Shown here piece after piece: positions 20,832 to 32,450 of a DNA stretch of 64,000 nt. Both the position numbers and the translations under genes were made by a program. Position 1 is the first letter of the stretch, and each line of letters opens with the position of its first letter. The notes under the pieces are model-generated. The model was not told where the DNA came from. It searched no databases and saw only the letters and a program-made list of their open reading frames with translations. Source of the DNA: Prochilodus magdalenae (lineage: Eukaryota; Chordata; Actinopteri; Characiformes; Prochilodontidae); the NCBI GenBank assembly GCA_024036415.1, contig JAMWET010004087.1, positions 1 to 64,000 of the forward strand. Direction: 5' to 3'.

Positions 20832-23800
20832 ATATACGGTGTGTGTAGAGTTGTAGAAGTGTGTACGTAGAGATGAAAAGGAGTGTGTAGTGATGGAGAG
20901 GAGTGTATGTAGAGATGTAAAGGAGTGTGTAGAGATGTAGAGGAGTGTGTGTAGAGATGTAGAGGAGTGTATGTAGAGATGTAAAGTAGTGTATGTAGAG
21001 ATGTAAAGGAGTGTGTAGAGATGTAACTGAGGGAGTAGAGATGTAAAGGAGTGTGTAGAGATGTAACTGAGGGAGTAGAGATGTAAAGGAGTGTGTAGAG
21101 ATGTAACTGAGGGAGTAGAGATGTAAAGGAGTGTGTAGAGATGTAGAGGAGTGTGTATAGAGATGTAGACAAGTGTGTAGAGATGAAGAGGAGTGTGTAG
21201 AGATGTAAACAAGTGTGTAGAGATGTAAAGATGTGCTTATAGAGATGTAATGGACTATGTAGAGATGTAGAGGAGTGTGTGTAAAGATGTGGAGGAATGT
21301 GTAGAAATGTAGAGGAGTGTATGTGAAGATGTAAAGGAGTGTGTAGAGTTGTAGAAGAGTGTACATAGAGATGTAAAAGTGTGTGCAGAGATGTAGAGGA
21401 GTGTGTAGAGATGTAGAGGAGTGCATGTAGAGATGTAATGGAGTGTGCAGAGATGTAGAGGAGTGTGTAGAGATGTAGAGGAGTGTATAGAGATGTAGAG
21501 GAGTGCATGTAGAGATGTAATGGAGTGTGCAGAGATGTAGAGGAGTGTGTAGAGATGTAGAGGAGTGTATATAAAGATGTAGAGGAGTGTGTATGGAGAT
21601 GTATAGGAGACTGTATGCTAGAGTGTGTAAGAGTAGAGGAGTGTATGTGTAGGAGATGTAGAGTAGGAGTGTAATGTAGAGATGTAGAGGAGTGTGTGTA
21701 AAGATGTAAAGATGGAGCTTTTAGAGATGTAGAATGTGACTATGATGAGAGATGTAAAAAGGAGTGTGGTAGAGATGTGGAAGAATGTGTAGGATGTTGG
21801 AGTAAAGGTGTAGTAGAGATGTAGAGGAGTGTATGTAGAGATGTAGCGGAGTGTATGTAGAGATGTAAAGGAGTGTGTAGAGATGTAGAGTAGTGTGTAT
21901 AGAGATGTAGAGGAGTGTATGTAGAGATGTGAAGGAGTGTGTAGAGATGTAGAGGAGATGTAGAGGAGTGTGTATGAAGATGAAAAGGAGTGTGCAGAGA
22001 TGTAAATATGTGCTTACAGAGATGTAAAGGAGTGTGTAGAAATGTACATGAGCGTGTATAGAGATGTAAATGAGTGTGTGTAGAGATGTAGAGGAGTGTG
22101 CAGAGATGTAGAGGAGTGTATGAAGAGATGTAAAGGAGTGTGTAGAGATGTAAAGTAGTGTATTTAGAGATGTAAAGGAGTGTGTAGAGATGTAGAGGAG
22201 TGTGTAGAGATGTAAAGGAGTGTGTAGAGATGTAAAGTAGTGTATTTAGAGATGTAAAGGAGTGTGTAGAGATGTAGAGGAGTGTATGTAGAGATGTAAA
22301 GGAGTGTGCAGAGATGTAGAGGAGTGTGTAGAGATGTAAAGGAGTGTGCAGAGATGTAGAGGAGTGTGTAGAGTTGTAGAAGTGTGTACGTAGAGATGAA
22401 AAGGAGTGTGTAGAGATGTAGAGGAGTGTATGTAGAGATGTAAAGGAGTGTGTAGAGATGTAGAAGAGTGTGTATAGAGATGTAAAGGAGTGTGTAGAGA
22501 TGAGGAGTGTGTATAGAGATGTAAAGGAGTGTGCAGAGATGTAGAGGAGTGTGTAGAGTTGTAGAAGTGTGTACGTAGAGATGAAAAGGAGTGTGTAGAG
22601 ATGGAGAGGAGTGTATGTAGAGATGTAAAGGAGTGTGTAGAGATGTAGAAGAGTGTATGTAGAGATGTAAAGTAGTGTATGTAGAGATGTAAAGGAGTGT
22701 GTAGAGATGTAGAAGAGTGTGTATAGAGATGTAAAGGAGTGTGTAGAGATGAGGAGTGTGTATAGAGATGTAAAGGAGTGTGCAGAGATGTAGAGGAGTG
22801 TGTGTAGAGATGGCTGTTTCGTTTTGTGAAGGAGTGTGTTAACCGGAGTGTGTAGAGATGTAGAGGAGTGTGTATGGAGATGAAAAAGAGTGTGCAGAGA
22901 TGTAAAGATGTGCTTGAAGAGATGTAAAGGACTATGTAGAGATGTAGAGGAGTGTATGTAGAGATGTAGCGGAGTGTATGTAGAGATGTAGAGTAGTGTG
23001 TATAGAGATGTAGAGGAGTGTATGTAGAGATGTAGAGGAGTGTGTATAGAGATGTAGAGGAGTGTATGTAGAGATGTAGAGGAGTGTATGTAGAGATGTA
23101 GAGGAGTGTATGTAGAGATGTAAAGGAGTGTGTAGAGATGTGGAGGAGTGCATGTAGCGATGTAAAGGAGTGTGTAGAGATGTAGAAGAGTGTGTATAGA
23201 GATGTAAAGGAGTGTGCAGAGATGTAGAGGAGTGTGTAGAGATGTAAAGGAGTGTGCAGAGATGTAAAGGAGTGTGCAGAGAGATGTAAAGGGCGTAGCA
23301 TGTAGAGAGTGGCAATGGTGTATGTGAAAAGGGAAATCTGTGTGTAGAGATGTAGAAGGAGTGTATGTAGAGATGTAATGGAGTGTGTAGAGATGTGGTG
23401 ATTAGGGTGTGTATGGGAGACATGTAAGAGGAGTGGTTGTAGAGATGGTGGATCTAGTGTGTATAGAGATGTAAAGGAGTGTGCAGAGATGTAGAGGAGT
23501 GTATGTCGAGTTGTGAAGGAGTGTGTAGAGATGTAGAGGAGTGTGTATGGAGATGAAAAAGAGTGTGCAGAGATGTAAAGATGTGCTTGAAGAGATGTAG
23601 GGCTTACTCATGGCGAGATGTATAAGGAGTGTAATAGATGTAGAGATGTATGAGGAGATGTAAAGGAGTGTGTAAGAGATGTTAAGTAGTGTATGTAGAT
23701 GATGTAGAAGTAGTGTATGTAGAGATGTAGAGGAGTGTGTAGAGGATGTAAGGAGTGTATGTAGAGATTGTAAAGAGGAGTTCTGTGTAGAGATGTAGAA

Positions 23801-25345
23801 GAGTGTGTATAGAGATGTAAAGGAGTGTGTAGAGATGAGGAGTGTGTATAGAGATGTAAAGGAGTGTACAGAGATGTAGAGGAGTGTATGTCGAGTTGTG
23901 AAGGAGTGTGTAGAGATGTAGAGGAGTGTGTATGGAGATGAAAAAGAGTGTGCAGAGATGTAAAGATGTGCTTGAAGAGATGTAAAGGACTATGTAGAGA
24001 TGTAGAGGAGTGTATGTAGAGATGTAGAGGTATACTGTGGTATTTAGAGATGTAGCAGTAGGAGGTGTAATAGGAGATGTAGAGGAGTGTATGTAGAGAT
24101 GTAGAGGAGTGTGTAGAGATGTAGAGGAGTGTATGTAGAGATGTAGAGGAGTGTGTATAGAGATGTAGAGGAGTGTATGTAGAGATGTGAAAGAGTGTTT
24201 AGAGATGTAGAGGAGTGTGTAGAGATGTAGAGGAGTGTATGTAGAGATGTAGAGGAGTGTGTTATTTAAAGGGATGTAGAGCTATGTAAGGTAGAGATGT
24301 GAAAGAGTGTTTAGAGATGTAGAGGAGTGTGTAGAGATGTAGAGGAGTGTATGTAGAGATGTAGAGGAGTGTGTATAGAGATGTAGAGGAGTGTATGTAG
24401 AGATGTGAAAGAGTGTTTAGAGATGTAGAGGAGTGTATGTAAGGATGTAAAGAGTGTGTAGAGTTGTAGAAGAATGTACGTAGAGATGTAAAGGTGTGTG
24501 CAGAGATGTAGATGAGTGCATGTAGAGATGTAAGGTGGTGACTTGTTTAGCGGATGTCGAGAGAGTGTTGTATAGAGGATGTAGAGGATGTGTTGTGTAG
24601 AGATGTAAAGGAGTGTGTGTAGAAATGTAAAGGAGTGTATAGCGATGTAGTGGAGTGTATGTTGTGAGATGTGAGAGCGGAGTGGGTGCAGAAATGTAGA
24701 GGAGTGTGTGTGGAGATGTAAAGGAGTGTAGAAATCTAGAGGAGTGTGTGTAGAGATGTAGCGGAGTGTGTGTAGAGATGTAAAGGGGTTTGTTTAGGGA
24801 TGTAGAGGAGTGTGTGTAGAGATGTAGAGGAGTGTGTATAGAGATGTAAAGGAGTGTATAGCGATGTAGTGGAGTGTATGTAGAGATGTAAAGGAGGGTG
24901 CAGAAATGTAGAGGAGTGTGTGTGGAGATGTAAAGGAGTGTGTAGAAATCTAGAGGAGTGTGTGTAGAGATGTAGCGGAGTGTGTGTAGAGATGTAAAGG
25001 AGTGTACAGCGATGTAGTGAAGTGTGTATAGAGATGTAAAGGAGTGTGTGTGGAGATGTAAAGGAGTGTGTATAGAGATGTAGAGGAGTGTGTAGAGATG
25101 TAGAGGAGTGTGTATAGAGATGTAGAGGAGTGTGTAGAGATGTAGAGGAGTGTGTATAGAGATGTAAAGGAGTGTGTAGAGATGTAGAGGAGTGTGTATA
25201 GAGATGTAGAGGAGTGTGTAGAGATGTAGAGGAGTGTACAGCGATGTAGTGAAGTGTGTATAGAGATGTAAAGGAGTGTGTGTGGAGATGTAAAGGAGTG
25301 TGTGTGGAGATGTAAAGGAGTGTGTGTAGAGATGTAGAGATGTGT
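20832..25345. repeat. 4.5-kb minisatellite, GTAGAGATGTAGAGGAGTGT family
   Basis: Some 200 tandem units of about 20-24 bp built on TAGAGATGTAGAGGAGTGT with GTGTGTA or GTGTATG linkers. Longer blocks recur, for example GAAAAAGAGTGTGCAGAGAT near 22883 and 23940. A short unrelated insert (TGGCTGTTTCGTTTTGTG) lies at 22810-22830. Minus-strand frames up to 351 codons rich in HSSTSLHTPLHLYT are artefacts. Parts at 21600-21800, 23280-23780 and 24530-24680 are disordered. Confidence 0.95.
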
Positions 25346-25914
25346 GTTCTGCTGTTATGTAACTGCTTTGTAACTCTCAAATAGCCAACAGGGGTCAGCA
25401 GAGTCCAGCGCTTAGTATAACTCAGGGCAAAAAAAGAAGATCAGGACAGTTTATATGAGTGTGTGTGTTTGTGTTTGTGTGAGTAAACAGCCCACACACA
25501 CTTCCTCCCCCACACACTTTGCTACTGCTGGTTCAGAGTTTGTGAAAGAGCGGATGTTTATCTGACCTCAATAGTCTAGGAGCACTAGGTTGCACTATGG
25601 GAAATGTTTCCAGACTTAAAAACAGAAAGGACGAGACTTGTTCTCGCTCTCTCAGTCTTACTCTTACACATACACAAACATGCACAGTGTGTTTGTGTGT
25701 CTGCGTGTGTGTGTGTGTGTATGTGTTACCACATGAGAATCATGAGCCTTCTGTAGAAAGGCTGTCCATCTTTGGCCAGCATGCTTAAAATAAATGCTTG
25801 TTAGTAATCTAAACCAATTTCAGTTTAGCTACAGAATCAAGTCCTTCAGTCTTCTGTGTTCTCAGTGACTCACTGAAAGCATGGAGTGCATGCTCAATAA
25901 CTACAGTAATACAG
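25346..25914. other. Unique DNA, no gene seen
   Basis: Contains short TG and CA runs only. No conserved exon was recognised on either strand. Confidence 0.4.
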
Positions 25915-26860
25915 AGTGCTTAATTGCAGGCTCAGAAACTACAGCACTGATTGTGTAATATGTTGTGTTTAACAGCAAGCGCCACTGAAGGCTCTGGAAC
26001 TACAGTGCTGAGGAGTGTAATACAGTCTGTTTAACAGCAGGTGGCACTGAAGGCTCTGGAACTACAGCGCTGAGGAGTGTAATACAGTCTGTTAAACAGC
26101 AGGTGGCACTGCAGGCTCAGTACCTACAGCACTGAGGAGTGTAATACAGTTTGTTTAACAGCAGGTGGCACGGCAGGCTCGGGAACTACAGCGCTCAAGG
26201 TGTAATAGTGTTTTTAACAGCAGGTGGCAAAGGAGGCTGAGGAACTACAGCACTGAGGGTGTAATAGTGTCTTTAACAGCAGGTGGTCCTACAGGCTTAG
26301 TGACTAAAGCACTGAGGGGCGTAATACAGTGTGTGTAAGTAGGGGACGGTGCAGACTAATGCATGTACTCATTAACTAATGCAAAGGACGGTGTAATATA
26401 CTCTGTTTAACAGAAGATGGGGCTGCAAGCTGAGTTACTAGAGAACTGAGGTGTGTAATACAGTGCGTGTACCTGCAAGCTTTGGAGCTACTACACGGAT
26501 TGTGTAATATATTGTGTTTTACAGCAGGTGGCACTGCAGGCTCAGTAACTACATCACTGGAAGTGGTGTAACACAGTGTGTTTAAAAGCATGCTGGGCTA
26601 CAGGCTCAGGTTAAACGGCAGGTTCAGTAACTACAGAACCTAGGGGTGTAATAATACAGCATGTTTAACATGAGGTGGCACTGTAGGTTCAGTAACTACA
26701 ACATCGAGGGTGTAATACAATGTTTAACTGCAGCCTCAGGAACGTGTAATATATCCTGTTTAACAGCAGGTGGCGCTGCAGGCTCTATAGCTACAGCACT
26801 GAGGGTGTAACACAGTGTGTTGAACAGCAGTTGGTGTTGAAGGCTCAGTAGTTGCAGAAC
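25915..26860. repeat. 62-bp tandem repeat
   Basis: Units contain AACAGCAGGTGGCACTGCAG, GCTCAGTAACTACAGCACTG and GTGTAATACAGT. Starts near 26033, 26095 and 26157 show a 62-bp period, with diverged copies on both sides. Confidence 0.88.
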
Positions 26861-26877
26861 AGTTTTTAAAAATAAAC

Positions 26878-27890
26878 ACAACCCCAATGCCAAAAAAGTT
26901 AGGGTTCTGTGTTAAACATTTAAATATAAATAGAGGTAAATTGGACAATAGATCATAGAGCTTATACCAGATACTGAAAGTGAGACATTTTACCATTTCA
27001 TGAAAATTCTTAATTCATTTACACTTCATATCAGCAACTCATCTCAAAAAAGTTGGCACAGGGCCCTGTCTACCATGGTGTAACGTCCCCTCCTCTTTTA
27101 CCCACTGTATTAGTTGAGGAGACCAATAGCTGGAGTTTTGGGAGATGAATGCTGTCCCAATCTTGTCTGATGTAGGATTCTAGCTGCTCCTGGGTCTATC
27201 AGGGAAAGGTCTGGACTGCAGGCAGGCCAGTTCAGCACTTGTGAAGCCATGCTTTTGTGATGGATGCGGTACGTGGTTTAGCATTGTCCTGCTGACATAT
27301 ACAAAGTCTATCCTAAGAGAGATGTTGTTTGGATGGGAGCAGATGTTGTTCCAAAACCTCAATATACTGTTTAGCATTGATAGTGCTTTCCAGATGTGTA
27401 AGCTTACCACATCATAGGTACTAATGCAACGTCAGAGATGCAGGCTTTGGAACTGATAACAAGCTGGATGGTCCGTCTCCTCTTGAGTCTGCAGGACACG
27501 TCACCAGTGGTTTCCAAACAGAATTTCAAATTTAGATTTATCTGACTACAGAACAGTTTCTTGTTTTGCCTGAGTCCATTTTAAATGAGCTTTGGCCCTG
27601 AGCTGAACTGGACTGACACATGGATTCTTCATGTATGATATCGCTCATGCACATTAAACTATATTTACAGACAGTGATTTCTGGAAGTGTTTCTGAGCAC
27701 ATGCAGTAATTTCCCATACATGATCATGCCTGTTTTTAATGCAGTGCTGTCTGAGGACCTGAAAATTACCATACTGATCGACAACTGTCTGAATCTTTGG
27801 ATGATATGAACCGCCACCGCTGCTCGTTAGTGTTAATAGTGTAATTAATTGACGTATAACATTTTTTGCTGACACTGAACTTGGAGAAGA
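26878..27890 (-). mobile_element. Tc1-like transposon relic
   Basis: Begins CAACCCCAATGCCAAAAAAG, near the canonical end of an abundant fish Tc1-like family, with an inner TCAAAAAAGTTGGCACAGGG. Minus-strand fragments read [11 protein letters not shown] at about 27209-27241 and, near 27654-27810, LRQHCIKNRHDHVWEIT and SLSVN. Many stops and frameshifts are present. It is older than the two copies at 12863 and 52385 and from a different subfamily. Confidence 0.75.
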
Positions 27891-28127
27891 GAGAACACAA
27901 GTTGAGCTGATTGCTGTTCAGCAGTCCTGTTTCAGCTTCTAACTAAAGATGAACTTGTGGGGGATGCAGGGCCCTTGTGTAATTTGTGGGGCCCTACACT
28001 GGGAGAGTGTTGAGTGTAGAGAGCCTGCTGGAGCTATATCATATATAGCGATAAATAAAGAACAGCTCTAGTTTTACTCAAATACTGGAGTTATACACAC
28101 TCACACAATCTCTCTCTCACGCACTCA

Positions 28128-28314
28128 CACATTTACATGACGCTCTTATCCAGGGTGACTTACAAGGTCATTTGTTTTACAGGTTGGCCGGTACAGTATT
28201 AGGAATCTTGCCCAAGGACTCGTATTGATTTACCTCAGCATTTGCTGCCTAGATTCGAACCCCTGTCTCCTACATGGGGGTGGGGTGTAGTGGTGTTAAC
28301 CGATGAGTCACACT
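28128..28314 (-). mobile_element. tRNA-derived SINE
   Basis: Read on the minus strand, a B-box-like GGTTCGAATCT lies at 28261-28251, preceded by an A-box-like region near 28300, and it ends in a body that reads ATAAGAGCGTCATGTAAATG. The same element occurs at 37798-38030. Confidence 0.7.
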
Positions 28315-28800
28315 TACCACACACGGCCACTTTCTCTCTCTAACACACACACTCTGTCTCTCACACACACACACACTCTACCTCACACACACACACACAC
28401 ACATTCACATTGTACAGAGTGCAGATCATCTTTAGTTTTAGCTTCTGATCATCACAAAGCATCAAAAATAAATTCATTAATAATAAAGTCATTAATAATA
28501 AACTCATTAATAACAGCTCTTTATTTATTTAAAACTACAGTTTCACAATTTAAATTCATGTTCTGAATAATGGCAGTGTTGTCAGTGTGTTCCTATGTGA
28601 GTGTGCACAGCTGTGGAGTAGGATGTTCACCTTTTGAACTTTTGGTAATGTTATCAACTTACAGGGCATGAAATGTTATATTTTATTCTGCTAGTTTTTT
28701 TTGTAATTAATATATAAATATCAAAATGATTAAAAACATCAAGTGAGAGTTCTGAAGATAATCACATGCAGAATAAAGTTCTAGTGAACAGTTCAGTTCA

Positions 28801-29050
28801 CACACACACACACACCCACACACACACTCTTATGTGAGCGCTGACTCTGTGTGTGTTTGCGTCTGTGTGTGTGAGAAGTGTCTGCTGCTTTATTAGAATC
28901 TGTAATTGATGTACTGACCCTCATACGGGTCAGCAGACACTATCATTACTCATCGAGCACGGATGTGTGTGTGTGTGTGTGTGTGTATGATGTCGGACGT
29001 TGAGGACACTCATCACTCTGTCATCTCCATCATAAAACTTACTACACTAC
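28801..29050. other. CA/TG microsatellites in unique DNA
   Basis: CA runs at about 28800-28828 and a TG run at about 28965-28986. No gene is seen. Confidence 0.6.
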
Positions 29051-29074
29051 TTCAGGATGAGGACTGGTAACTGG

Positions 29075-29450
29075 TCCTGATCGCCGTCATCATCACTACC
29101 ATCAATACCATCACTGCCATTACCTTACCGACCACAATCACCAATTACCAACACCAGCACATTCGCAATCATTAATACCTTATTACATCATCACCACATT
29201 ATTACAACACCATAACCGCTATCACTATGATCACCATCACTATCATCACCATCACTATTATTGTAGCCACCACGATCATCTTTATTACCTTCACCATCTA
29301 TATCACTATCACTATCACTATCACTATCATTACTGTCATCGAAACCACCATGATCATTGTCATCACCTTCACCATCAATATCACTATCGCCATCACAATC
29401 ATTACCACCATAGTCAACACAATCTTCATCCTAGTCATCATCACTATCAG
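29075..29450. repeat. CATCAC/TATCAC trinucleotide-rich repeat
   Basis: Degenerate CATCACCATCACTATCATC-type array. The plus-strand frame at 29227-29553 reads ITITIITITI and is an artefact. Confidence 0.85.
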
Positions 29451-30260
29451 CAGCAGTGCTTGTCTGGTAACTAGGAAACCCCTTCAGTACATTGCTGGTG
29501 TTCAGGCCTTAGCATACCACCAAATCTCATTTTCCCTGGACTATTTTCTTTAACTGAACTTTGTTGTCAGTGATTTTCGGAGATAAATCTCGCTGCGTGA
29601 TTTTGCAGCAGTGAAAACAGTGACAGGTAGACATGATTAGTGTGATCAGAATTAGCTGGAATACGTCTTTTTACCTGCAGGAAGCTGTCATATTCCAAGT
29701 CTGTTCCACCTGGTAGAATGAACCCTGCTGTGAACGCTCCCGTAGCTCAATAACAGCACATGGTGGATCATGCTGTGCTTACATGTTCTAAAGGTTCTGT
29801 GTTTATTCTCTTATTAAGTGCCACTGCACATAACTGCCTGGGTTTTGAGACTGAACCAGCAGGCAGTAGGTCTCTCTTAGACTCACCAGTACGACAAATA
29901 AGTTAAAGAGTTACAAAAGGTCTTGTTGAAGTTCATATGAATCCACAACTCCATGTGCCGTGAACAGAAGAAATAACCAAAACACTAAATGAAACAAACA
30001 CACGAAGCCTGTAAATAATGTTAAACAGCAGTGCGTTTTCATGCCACACACCTTTAACATATGAGACTGGACCTATCAGTGCTCACACACCTGTAGCTGG
30101 TCACCTGTCGGTACCTGGATCAGTGGTTCCCAGTTCTGGATCTGGAGATCTGACATCTTGCAGCTCCAACTGCAATCTAACATATAAACCTGTATATCAG
30201 AGCCATGTGTGGTGGATTGGGAATTCTTCAGGATTGAGCATCACTGATCTGCACCACACA

Positions 30261-30716
<456 letters not shown>

Positions 30717-30718
<2 letters not shown>

Positions 30719-31854
30719 TTCTGAATAAACATAATAAACATGTGCATATATTGGTATTTAGGTAAAGCGTCCAGGAGTTTAGATGTATAGGACATACGGT
30801 AAAGTATAAATCAGTAAATCTTCCGGCCAGTAAATCTTCCGGCCACACTGAGAGAAGTTGAAGAGCCTGATGGCTTTTGGGACAAAGGATCTCCTGAGTC
30901 TGTCCGTGGAGCAGCTCTGTGACAGTAACCTGCTACTGAACTTGCTCCTTTTGTCCATGATGATGGTGTGCAGTGGGTGCCCATCATCATCCATAATGGA
31001 CAACAGTTGGGGCAGTGTCCTCTTCTCTGCCACTTTCACCACAGAGTCCAGCTCCTCCCCGACCCTGCTTGCCTGTCCAGCTTATCCAGTTGCATCTCGC
31101 CTCTCTTTTTGCGATCATGTGGTTTTATGTTGTGTGTTTTCAGCAGAAACATTTGTGCTACACTGTTTTTCCGGTTTTGCTCTACATGAACTGTGGATTC
31201 ATAATTACAGATCTGTGTGTATATTCAAATCTCCAGTCTGTGTTAAAAAGTATGTCACCCGATCCCTCTAAGATTACTGTTAATCCGAAGACGTCAGGCC
31301 ACTCAGCACTGTTCTGCCCAGGTGAGCTACTTCGTTGGAGCTTGTTCAGTTTCCACTCCTGTCAGCTCGGTGGGGTCAGGCAGATTTTTCCGACTCCCCC
31401 TGCAGATTCACCTGTTCTGCAGACTGTTCTCCCAGATAAATATGATGGAAATCCAGAGAGTCCCAGGGTTTATGCTCCAGTGTTCATCTGTTTTAGGCAT
31501 GTGCACTGGCCCGGTTATTTTCTGACACTCTAAGGTGATCTTGTCTCTCCACAGACAAAACTTTGGATGGGGTGACCGATTGGACTAACAGCCCGAATAT
31601 AACACAAGACTATGTGCAGCTTTTCCTTATTTTAAGGTTTTTAAGGTTTTTAGGCAGGGGTGGGGGAGGGTGAGGTGGAGGCAGGTGGGATGACAACTGC
31701 TCCACCATTCCCTCCTCAGGGTTTTCTCCACCCAGAAGAGAAGGGCCATCTCTATTAAACACGCTCTGTGTGGAATATGCCCCAGCGTAGTAGGTTAGCT
31801 CCAGTTAAACCACCAGTCCACCATAGTTTCAGAGCCACTGTGATGTGACAAAAC
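30717..31854. other. Diverged repeat-like and unique DNA
   Basis: A segment at about 30790-31070 (AGTTGAAGAGCCTGATGGCT, GTGTGCAGTGGGTGCCCATC) sits next to the GATA array and resembles a dispersed fish repeat. It holds a short TAAATCTTCCGGCCA duplication at 30815-30845. The rest shows no gene. Frames of up to 172 codons at 31015-31533 have no recognisable domain. Confidence 0.35.
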
Positions 31855-32450
31855 TAGGGATGCACTGGTCCGATATCAGGATTGGAATCAATATGTGTCA
31901 TATTAGCTGCATCGGGTATCGGATAGTTAAACTGTTCTATGGGGCCAATCCCCAGTCTCCCTAGTTAACGATGTCAATAGCCTGTTTGTGGGGTGCCTGT
32001 AGATGTAACGGGGAACTGTCATGGTCACTGTAATCACAGACCACTGCTACGAGGTGAGCTAACAGTTCCCCAGCAGAGTTGACTCAGTGTGCGGAGGGCA
32101 AACTTACAAATGGTAAACAAACAAAGGCTGGCAGGAGGAAAAACTGGCATGTTCAACGAAACCAAACAAAACCATTCCTCTCAATGGATGCCCTTTGTCT
32201 CCCCCAAATGGCCGGAGTTGGATCTGCAGGAACCCTTACAGGAACAGGAACAACGTAGGGCGAGCCAGTGAGTCAGCTGTATGAGTGAGCTTAGTAAAGC
32301 AGTGTTTGTTAGTCCTGGTGCTTTACATCGCCCTAACATGGTGACGCATATGGTTTATGGTTTCAAAAATGGTCTCTGATCCATATCGGGCATCAACAGA
32401 TACGCAAAGTTTATGTTTCGGAACTGGAAAGCTGGATCGGTGCATCTCTA
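31855..32450. mobile_element. hAT-like non-autonomous element (MITE)
   Basis: The ends TAGGGATGCACTGGTCCGAT and GGATCGGTGCATCTCTA are inverted copies of each other with mismatches. Eight-base flanks GACAAAAC and GGCACAAC agree at six positions, as expected for an old hAT target duplication. Internal CGATATCAGG and CATATCGGGCATC are typical of the fish family. There is no transposase. Confidence 0.65.

Noticed and set aside
22246..23301. 351-codon frame rich in His, Leu, Ser, Thr and Tyr
   Set aside because: It is translation of the GTAGAGATG minisatellite and has no domain or splice context.
31015..31533. 172-codon plus-strand frame
   Set aside because: No conserved motif and the adjacent DNA is repeat-like; most likely a chance frame.
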